The notes beneath the pieces are model-generated. The model worked only from the letters and a program-made list of their open reading frames with translations, ran no database searches and was not told the DNA's origin. A stretch of DNA of 10,820 bases from UMGS882 sp045598975. GTDB taxonomy: Bacteria > Bacillota > Clostridia > Oscillospirales > CAG-382. The stretch lies in assembly GCA_045598975.1 (NCBI GenBank), contig JAZRVE010000088.1:1-10820 (forward strand), read 5' to 3'. Position numbers and translations under genes: made by a program. Positions 5,684 through 10,820 of this stretch are shown in pieces. Every line of letters begins with the position of its first letter. The stretch's first letter is position 1.

Positions 5684-7093
5684 TCAGAGCCATCTGTCCG
5701 ACAGGCTCTCCTCATCGGGCTCCGCAACGTCGGGGATCAGCCCGTTTATGTATTTGCAGGCTTCCCATAGAATATCGCCGTACTTTCCGTACACACCCGC
5801 CACGTGGTGGATATACGGGCCTTCGACCAGTTTATGCTCCCATTTTTTCCAGTTGCCGACCTCGATCCAGACATAGCTTCCCACGTTCTTCGGTCCGCTC
5901 GTGGTATGCGCCTCGCCGATCAGAAGCCGGTACTCTCCGTGATCGCCGTCAAATCTCGCGATGGTCAGGTCTCCGTCTTTCAGTTCCCATTCGCAGATGC
6001 CGTAATGGTTCTTATTGTATACGTTTTCTCCGACCGTCGCCTTGCTTTTATCCTTTGCCAACGAGTAGGGGAAGTTTCCGCAATGCCACAAAAGCTCGGC
6101 GTTATCGTTTTCGGGGTGTCTTACGGTAATATCCGCAAAGAACGGGGTGGTGGTATCAAGGCAGATATTCTGCATCATGATCGCCGTGATCGCTCCGTGG
6201 ATATCGGTCTCGCACACGGTCGGGATGCCCTCGTCGGTCAGCAGGGCGTTCGCGTGGCAGGGCATGATGCCCACCATATCCTGCAAAGAATCCCAGCACT
6301 GCATGGCTATCGCACGGCAATTATGCTCCTCTGCGAGCTCCTTCATGGCGAGTTTCAGGGCGGCGACCTTTCCGATCTTGTCCTTATCGCCGATCCTGTC
6401 AAGCGTCGAGATGAAGTTCACGGTCTCCTGCCATTCCCGCGGACGCTCCTTTAATACTATGTCCATACGCATGACGACGTCGGCAAGCGTTACGGGGTAC
6501 AGATGAACGTTAAACCGTTCGATCAGCTCGTTTTCGTTGCAGATCACACTGCAAAACGGCTCCGGTCTTGTGGAAATCTGAAGAATGTTGAGGTTCTTCA
6601 CGGCTCTTACCACGTTGGCGACCGACAGGAATTTCCCAAACCCGATCTTGAAATCGTCGCTGTCCACCCAGGAATTGGTAAGGTAGGTAAAGGGCACGTT
6701 ATATCTTCTGAGCACCTTTCCGGTCGCAAACAGACCGCACTGGGAATCGCGGCTTCTGAGCCCGTTTTCGTCGGGCGCATCGTCTCTCGGTCCCCACAGA
6801 AGTACCGGCACGCCGAGCGCTTTCGCGACCTGCGCCACCCGGTTTTCCGAGCCGAAGTTACAGTGCGGGAAGAACACCGCGTCAACTTTTTCCGCGACGA
6901 ATTTGTCGATGACGGTCTCAATATCACCGTCTTCAAACAGCAGTCCTTCCCGGTTGACGTCGTCTATGTCGACGATATCGATATTGTATGCACGGATGAT
7001 TTCAAGGATTTTCTTTCTGTATCGGATCGCTTCTTCCGTGCTGAACACGTCGCGTCTTGTCGGGCAGTATCCCAGTTTCAGTTTCTTATTCAT
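5684..7093 (-). CDS. L-fucose/L-arabinose isomerase-family protein
   Basis: A 469-residue protein of the FucI/AraA fold (COG2407-like), metal-dependent aldose-ketose isomerases of the cytoplasm. Seen: an N-terminal Rossmann-like part (LKLGYCPTRRDVFS, then VDAVFFPHCNFGSEN at 70-84, and GVPVLLWGPRDD at 94-105) and a C-terminal catalytic part. Candidate Mn2+ ligands, by analogy with the Glu-Asp-His triad of E. coli FucI, are E295 in PTVCETDIHGA, D321 in FFADITV, and H429 or H430 in GPYIHHVAGVYG. Overall similarity to characterised fucose or arabinose isomerases looks low, so the substrate is unassigned. The start is one base after the epimerase stop, with a weak ribosome binding site inside the epimerase end, implying coupled translation. 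No fucose or arabinose kinase, aldolase or transporter is nearby. Confidence 0.85.
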   Translation of the reverse strand: MNKKLKLGYCPTRRDVFSTEEAIRYRKKILEIIRAYNIDIVDIDDVNREGLLFEDGDIETVIDKFVAEKVDAVFFPHCNFGSENRVAQVAKALGVPVLLWGPRDDAPDENGLRSRDSQCGLFATGKVLRRYNVPFTYLTNSWVDSDDFKIGFGKFLSVANVVRAVKNLNILQISTRPEPFCSVICNENELIERFNVHLYPVTLADVVMRMDIVLKERPREWQETVNFISTLDRIGDKDKIGKVAALKLAMKELAEEHNCRAIAMQCWDSLQDMVGIMPCHANALLTDEGIPTVCETDIHGAITAIMMQNICLDTTTPFFADITVRHPENDNAELLWHCGNFPYSLAKDKSKATVGENVYNKNHYGICEWELKDGDLTIARFDGDHGEYRLLIGEAHTTSGPKNVGSYVWIEVGNWKKWEHKLVEGPYIHHVAGVYGKYGDILWEACKYINGLIPDVAEPDEESLSDRWL

Positions 7094-7094
7094 A

Positions 7095-7970
7095 TCACAT
7101 TCCCACTTTTTTCATCATGGATTTTTCAAAGTCTAAAAGGAACTTCGCTTCGTTATCAAGACTTGCTTCCGAGGTATCTTCCACAAGATCTCTCCACGTT
7201 TTGACGCTTTCGCCCACTTCGCCGCCCATCATGACGAACGGCTCGGATACGATATTGCCCTTATAGTCCACGTCCTTCAAAGCCGTGAAGATCTCGTCCC
7301 AATCCAGATGTCCCTTGCCGGGAACGCATCTGTTATTTTCTCCGGTATGGAGCCCGGTCAGGTATTTTCCGGCGCAGCGGATGGCATCGCCCATGCTGAA
7401 TTCTTCGATGTTCATATGATAAGTATCGAGCAGCACGCCGATCACGGGACTGTCGACCATTTTCACATACTCGACCGCGTCCTTCGCCGTGTTGATCAGC
7501 GAGCCTTCAAAGCGGTTCACCGCTTCGACACAGTAGCGGATATTATAGTCCTCGGCAAGCTTTGTGATCTCCTTCATGCTCCTGACGCTTGCTTCCGTGC
7601 GGGCAGGTCTGTTCGCGCCGTCCGTTACGCCCCAACCGGCATAGCACACGCCCGATATGACTTTGCCATCCATTTTAGCGACCTGCTTCAAAATATCGCA
7701 GAGGTACCTGACGCCGCCCCGGCGTGTCGCTTCGTCAAGCGAGGAGATATCGTACCTTGGATCGAGACCGATGCTGTACGTAAGCTCGATATTTCTCTTA
7801 TCCGCCTCGTTTTTGATCCTTTCGAGCTTTTCGTCCGACATATCAAGGAGCGGCTGAGCCTGAAACTCCAGAATGTCAAAACCGATGTCCGCCACCTTAT
7901 TGATGTACTTGATATGGTCGGCGTCCCACTGCTTTTCCCAGAAATTCATGAAAATACCTAACTTATTCAT
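7095..7970 (-). CDS. D-psicose/D-tagatose 3-epimerase family protein
   Basis: A TIM-barrel sugar epimerase of 291 residues. Family members invert C3 of ketoses (D-fructose to D-psicose/allulose, D-tagatose to D-sorbose, or L-ribulose). All four metal ligands are present, each one residue before the number I recall for the Clostridium cellulolyticum D-psicose 3-epimerase: E149 (CVEAVNRFE), D182 (LLDTYHMNIEE), H208 (LHTGENNR) and E243 (SEPFVMMGG); R214 is also kept. FWEKQWDADHIKYINKVADI (10-29) matches the family start. The conserved substrate pocket supports true epimerase activity; the preferred sugar is unclear. GGAGG lies 5 bases before the ATG. It directly precedes the isomerase gene with a one-base gap. 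The hydrolase gene is 97 bases upstream on the same strand. Confidence 0.93.
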   Translation of the reverse strand: MNKLGIFMNFWEKQWDADHIKYINKVADIGFDILEFQAQPLLDMSDEKLERIKNEADKRNIELTYSIGLDPRYDISSLDEATRRGGVRYLCDILKQVAKMDGKVISGVCYAGWGVTDGANRPARTEASVRSMKEITKLAEDYNIRYCVEAVNRFEGSLINTAKDAVEYVKMVDSPVIGVLLDTYHMNIEEFSMGDAIRCAGKYLTGLHTGENNRCVPGKGHLDWDEIFTALKDVDYKGNIVSEPFVMMGGEVGESVKTWRDLVEDTSEASLDNEAKFLLDFEKSMMKKVGM

Positions 7971-8067
7971 AGTGACCTCCTTAGTGATCTTTTATGTAAT
8001 TTTCTGATTTTTCAAAGAATCCGGCACGCCGACCGCAAACAGAGAATTTTCCGCATCTGTACGTCTG

Positions 8068-8865
8068 TCACAGGATGACCTCCTCTCCTTCATAGGCAAG
8101 CCGGCAGTTATCGGGCAGATCGATGGCGGCAAGCTGTCCGTCGGTATGCCCCGGCTCATGATGCACAAGGCGCACCGTGCGCGCACCGCACGCGGACGCA
8201 AAAGACACCGCCATGTTCTGGGTATTATGCCCGAAGGTCTCTCTGCCGCGCCATTCTTCATCGGTATACTGCCCGTCGATGACGAGCAGGTCGCAGTCGC
8301 GGCAGAAAGCGAGCTTTTCCGCCCGGTTCTCATCCGTCAGCGTGCTGTCGGTCATGACGGCGATGCTTTTCCCGCCGCCCGTCAGCCGGTACAGCGTGAC
8401 GCCGCCGGGATGGAAGCCCTCCATCGTCTTTACCTCCACGTTCCCGATCCGGAAGTTCTCCCGCACGTCGTAATAGCGCATGCCGGAGGCAAGCACGTCC
8501 ATGCCGACCGGCCACAGCGGCGGGGAAAACAGCTTGTCGATCTGCTCCTTTACCGTCATGCCGCCGCGTGTTCTGCCGTACACGTCGATCGGCTGTCCGA
8601 AATCGAACACCGACAGGGAAAAGGCAAGTCCCATCATATGATCGGCGTGCGGATGCGTAAGGAGCAGGGTGACGTTTTTGTCCCGCCACTCCGGCTTATG
8701 CCGCAGATTCCACAGTCCCGTCCCAGCGTCGATCAATATCCGCTCGCCCGCAAGCTCCACGGCAAAGCAGGTCGTCGCACCGCCATAGCGCAGTGCTTCC
8801 GAGCCCGGCACCGACATGGAGCCGCGCACACCGAGAAAAATAATGCTGTTATTCAATCGTATCAC
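8068..8865 (-). CDS. MBL-fold metallohydrolase
   Basis: A 265-residue metallo-beta-lactamase-fold protein, probably a cytoplasmic hydrolase or phosphodiesterase of unknown substrate. The N-terminal signature FLGVRGSMSVPGSEALRYGG (10-29) is typical of the COG1235/PhnP-like branch. Metal-binding motif 1 is THPHADH (H71, H73, D75, H76); further candidates are H152 (FHPGG), D173 (MTDS), H213 (GHNT) and H235/H236 with H240 (LVHHEPGH). It has no signal peptide. The start is GTG at 8865, with AAGGA only about 4 bases upstream; an alternative TTG three codons later would change only three residues. It has its own promoter, divergent from metF. No partner in the window reveals its substrate. Confidence 0.88.
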   Translation of the reverse strand: MIRLNNSIIFLGVRGSMSVPGSEALRYGGATTCFAVELAGERILIDAGTGLWNLRHKPEWRDKNVTLLLTHPHADHMMGLAFSLSVFDFGQPIDVYGRTRGGMTVKEQIDKLFSPPLWPVGMDVLASGMRYYDVRENFRIGNVEVKTMEGFHPGGVTLYRLTGGGKSIAVMTDSTLTDENRAEKLAFCRDCDLLVIDGQYTDEEWRGRETFGHNTQNMAVSFASACGARTVRLVHHEPGHTDGQLAAIDLPDNCRLAYEGEEVIL

Positions 8866-8904
8866 AATTCCTTCTGTTTTTTGTCTTTATACTTATTCCA
8901 TTTT

Positions 8905-8933
8905 ATTATAAATGATATCCGCACATTTTGCAA
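8905..8933 (-). promoter_or_regulatory. Sigma-A promoter of the MBL hydrolase gene
   Basis: On the minus strand: -35 TTGCAA (8928-8933), a 17-base spacer, and a perfect -10 TATAAT (8905-8910). The predicted start near 8898 leaves a leader of about 33 bases. This may drive all five minus-strand genes down to 4517, because I find no clear terminator between them and no good internal promoter. Confidence 0.7.
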
Positions 8934-8978
8934 GTGTTTTTTCGTCTATGCTTTCGGAAAGGTGTCGGTTTTCGACGG

Positions 8979-8991
8979 ATGTGTGACACAT
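8979..8991. promoter_or_regulatory. Perfect palindrome between divergent promoters
   Basis: ATGTGT-G-ACACAT is a perfect 6-1-6 palindrome flanked by a further short repeat (GATGT at 8978-8982, ACATC at 8992-8996). It sits between the divergent hydrolase and metF promoters, about 33 bases upstream of the metF -35 element and 46 from the hydrolase -35. The placement fits an activator or repressor site. The binding protein is unknown. Confidence 0.4.
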
Positions 8992-9023
8992 ACATCTCTT
9001 TTTGCGGAATTTTCGGTTTTTCC

Positions 9024-9052
9024 TTGAATTTATGAAAAATCTGTGCTATAAT
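9024..9052 (+). promoter_or_regulatory. Sigma-A promoter of the metF operon
   Basis: TTGAAT (9024-9029), a 17-base spacer, and an exact TATAAT (9047-9052) preceded by the extended -10 TGC (9044-9046). The start near 9059 gives a leader of about 27 bases, too short for a SAM or cobalamin riboswitch or a methionine T-box, so control is more likely by a protein or by constitutive expression. Confidence 0.8.
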
Positions 9053-9085
9053 GAAGAAAATCCGATTCTCAAAAGGAGTCTCCGT

Positions 9086-9967
9086 ATGAAACTGTCTCAA
9101 AAACTCAACGAAAAACGCTTTTCCCTCTCTTTTGAGGTCTTCCCGCCCAAGACCGAGTCCGCTTTTGACAGCGTGCGCGACGCCGTCGACAAGATCGCCC
9201 GTCTGCGCCCCTCCTTTGTCAGCGTGACTTACGGCGCCGGCGGCGGCACCAGCCCCTACACGTTGGAGATCGCAAAGAAGATCAATTCGCAATACGGCGT
9301 GCCCTCTCTTGCTCATCTCACCTGCGTCTCCTCGACACGGGAAACGGTACGCGAAAAAATAGGCGCCATGAAGCAGGCAGGGCTCGAAAACGTCATGGCT
9401 CTGCGCGGCGACATCCCCGAGGACAGACTGAACGAAGACCGGAGCGCATGGGCATATCACCATGCCGTCGATCTCATCCGGGAATTGAAGTCCTTCGGCG
9501 ACGATTTCTGCATCGGCGGCGCCTGCTACCCCGAAGTGCACCCCGAAAGCGAAAATCAGCGCGAGGACATCCGCCACCTTGCCGAAAAGGTAGTGGCCGG
9601 CTGTGAATTTCTGACGACGCAGATGTTTTTCGACAACAATTTACTCTACAATTTCCTCTACAAGATCCGCGAGGCGGGCATCACCGTGCCCATTCTGCCC
9701 GGCATCATGCCCATCACCAACGCCAAGCAGGTCGAACGCGCCATCAAGCTCTCCGGCTCCTTTATGCCGCAGCGCTTCAAGGCGCTCGTGGACAAGTTCG
9801 GCTCCGATCCCGACGCCATGAAGCAGGCGGGCATCGCCTACGCCACCGACCAGATCATCGATCTGTATGCCAACGGCATCTATCACGTGCACGTCTACTC
9901 CATGAACAAACCGGACGTGGCGGCCGCCATTCAGGCAAACCTCTCCGACATTTTAGGAAAATCATGA
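9086..9967 (+). CDS. metF: 5,10-methylenetetrahydrofolate reductase
   Basis: A FAD-dependent TIM-barrel enzyme that reduces 5,10-methylene-tetrahydrofolate to 5-methyl-tetrahydrofolate, the methyl donor of MetH. The 293 residues are the usual bacterial length. Seen: SFEVFPPK with E17 (equivalent to catalytic E28 of E. coli), SVTYGAGGG (46-54), LTC (78-80), NVMALRGDIPED with D109 (equivalent to D120), CYPEVHPES (147-155), TTQMFFD with Q179, and VPILPGIMPI (201-210). The ATG at 9086 was chosen over an in-frame ATG at 9002 because AAAAGGAG is 7 bases upstream of it and the promoter -10 lies inside the longer version. The stop overlaps the next gene as ATGA, implying coupling to the methionine synthase genes. 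Confidence 0.97.
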   Translation: MKLSQKLNEKRFSLSFEVFPPKTESAFDSVRDAVDKIARLRPSFVSVTYGAGGGTSPYTLEIAKKINSQYGVPSLAHLTCVSSTRETVREKIGAMKQAGLENVMALRGDIPEDRLNEDRSAWAYHHAVDLIRELKSFGDDFCIGGACYPEVHPESENQREDIRHLAEKVVAGCEFLTTQMFFDNNLLYNFLYKIREAGITVPILPGIMPITNAKQVERAIKLSGSFMPQRFKALVDKFGSDPDAMKQAGIAYATDQIIDLYANGIYHVHVYSMNKPDVAAAIQANLSDILGKS

Positions 9968-10575
9968 CGAACGTCCCGGTACAAAGTTTTGACGTGCCGG
10001 CACTGCCGGACGTCGATCGGGCGGAGGTGCTCCGCTATCTCGGCACACGCGTGCCGTCGCGGGAAGTGGACGCTCTTCTTGACGACTGCCTCGCCGAAAG
10101 CGCCGACTGCTTTGCTTTCCGGCTATGCTTCGCACGTTTTCCCGCACACGTTTCGGACGGCACGGCAGACCTCTCGTTTGCCGCCGTGCACAGCGAGCAT
10201 CTTGCAAGGCATCTCGCCTCCTGTCAGAGCGTCGTGCTGTTTGCCGCCACCGTCGGTATCGGCATAGACAGACTGATCCGCCGATATGCCGCCGTATCTC
10301 CGGCGCGTTCTCTTTGTCTGCAAGCCATCGGGAACGAGCGCATCGAAGCGTTATGCGACGCCTTTGAAGAGGACGTGCGCACCCACGAAGCCGCCGCGGG
10401 CGGTTCCGTGTGCCCGCGGTTCAGCCCCGGCTACGGCGATCTGCCGCTTTCCTTGCAGGCTGACATTTTCCGCGTTCTCGACTGTCCCCGCCGCATGGGA
10501 CTCACGCTTAACAACAGCTTGCTGATGACGCCCGAAAAATCCGTCACGGCGATCATCGGCATTTCGGAGGGATAA
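9964..10575 (+). CDS. Free-standing MetH activation-domain protein
   Basis: A 203-residue protein matching the vitamin B12-dependent methionine synthase activation domain, which in E. coli is the C-terminal part of MetH. There it binds S-adenosylmethionine for reductive methylation when cob(II)alamin forms by oxidation. The SAM-binding signature RFSPGYGDLPLSLQ (152-165) corresponds to RxxPGY in MetH; the LNNSLLMTPEKSVTAIIGIS tail (182-201) fits the C-terminal strand. It overlaps metF by four bases and ends 5 bases before metH, so all three are probably co-translated. Inference: it acts in trans on the MetH encoded next. The family of separate activation-domain proteins is known from Clostridia. 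A GGAGG for metH (10566-10570) lies inside the last codons of this gene. Confidence 0.92.
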   Translation: MTNVPVQSFDVPALPDVDRAEVLRYLGTRVPSREVDALLDDCLAESADCFAFRLCFARFPAHVSDGTADLSFAAVHSEHLARHLASCQSVVLFAATVGIGIDRLIRRYAAVSPARSLCLQAIGNERIEALCDAFEEDVRTHEAAAGGSVCPRFSPGYGDLPLSLQADIFRVLDCPRRMGLTLNNSLLMTPEKSVTAIIGISEG

Positions 10576-10580
10576 TTCCT

Positions 10581-10820
10581 ATGGATTTTCGCTCGTTTTT
10601 AAAAAACAATCTCGTCTGCCTCGACGGCGGCATGGGCACGCTTTTGCAGGCGGAAGGTTTACAGCCGGGAGAAGCGCCCGAACGGTGGAATCTCACCCAT
10701 CCGGACGTCATCCGGCGCATCCACGCCGCCTATTTCGACGCGGGAAGTCACGTCGTCAACACCAACACCTTCGGTGCCAACCGACTTCATTTTTCGCCGG
10801 ACGAGCTGGAACGCATCATC
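10581..10820 (+). CDS. metH: Cobalamin-dependent methionine synthase, 5' part only
   Basis: The first 80 codons of a homocysteine S-methyltransferase domain, open to the window edge. Seen: LDGGMGTLLQAEGL (14-27), the N-terminal signature of the MetH homocysteine domain; TLH-type turn PERWNLTHPDVIRRIHAAYF (33-52); and VVNTNTFGANRLH (58-70). MetH transfers methyl from 5-methyl-tetrahydrofolate via cobalamin to homocysteine. That this is MetH rather than a lone homocysteine methyltransferase is inferred from the preceding metF and activation-domain genes; the folate and cobalamin domains lie beyond the window. GGAGG is 10 bases before the ATG. The separate upstream activation domain predicts that this protein lacks one at its end. 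Confidence 0.9.
   Translation, partial: MDFRSFLKNNLVCLDGGMGTLLQAEGLQPGEAPERWNLTHPDVIRRIHAAYFDAGSHVVNTNTFGANRLHFSPDELERII

Noticed and set aside
8146..9027. A 293-codon + strand frame opposite the hydrolase gene
   Set aside because: It is antisense to the hydrolase with its clear THPHADH metal motif, and shows no domain of its own.
9053..9085. SAM or cobalamin riboswitch or T-box before metF
   Set aside because: The promoter is too close to the start codon; the leader of about 27 bases cannot hold such structures.
9002..9085. A 28-residue longer N-terminus for MetF
   Set aside because: It would include the promoter -10 element, lacks a ribosome binding site, and the homology begins at the ATG at 9086.

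Overview
The window looks like a chromosomal segment of an anaerobic, moderately GC-rich member of the Bacillota (class Clostridia, perhaps a gut Oscillospiraceae-like lineage). The evidence is strong AGGAGG-type ribosome binding sites, sigma-A promoters of the TTGACA/TATAAT kind, a PerR-rubrerythrin peroxide-defence pair, and a methionine synthase whose activation domain is a separate gene, as in many Clostridia. The lineage is inferred from gene content; no marker gene such as rRNA is present.

Layout: (1) Bases 1-181 hold no convincing gene, but contain a strong rho-independent terminator facing right, so a + strand gene probably ends just outside the left edge. (2) Bases 182-1379, minus strand: perR followed by a rubrerythrin with rubredoxin-like metal centres at both ends. 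A strong promoter and a Fur/PerR-like operator precede perR. (3) Bases 1579-4425, plus strand: a complete proB-proA-proC operon for proline synthesis from glutamate, with its own promoter and a strong terminator. (4) Bases 4517-8865, minus strand: a metallo-beta-lactamase-fold hydrolase, a D-psicose/D-tagatose 3-epimerase-family protein, an L-fucose/L-arabinose isomerase-family protein and two GNAT acetyltransferases. They may form one transcript from the promoter at 8905-8933, but the 97 and 105 base gaps allow internal promoters. (5) Bases 9086-10820, plus strand: metF, a free-standing cobalamin-dependent methionine synthase activation domain, and the first 80 codons of metH, the methyl branch of methionine synthesis. 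The window ends inside metH.

How the genes work together: the proline genes are a closed three-step pathway. MetF makes 5-methyl-tetrahydrofolate, MetH moves the methyl to homocysteine, and the separate activation domain presumably repairs oxidised cobalamin in MetH. PerR most likely represses itself and the rubrerythrin until peroxide appears. The epimerase and isomerase are separated by one base and together could interconvert a rare ketose and an aldose; the substrate cannot be read from the sequence and no kinase or transporter is present.

The most open questions are the epimerase-isomerase pair, the two-ended rubrerythrin with its PerR operator, and a perfect palindrome between the divergent metF and hydrolase promoters. 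I see no CRISPR array, transposase, tRNA, rRNA or phage gene, and no gene-free stretch longer than about 220 bases.
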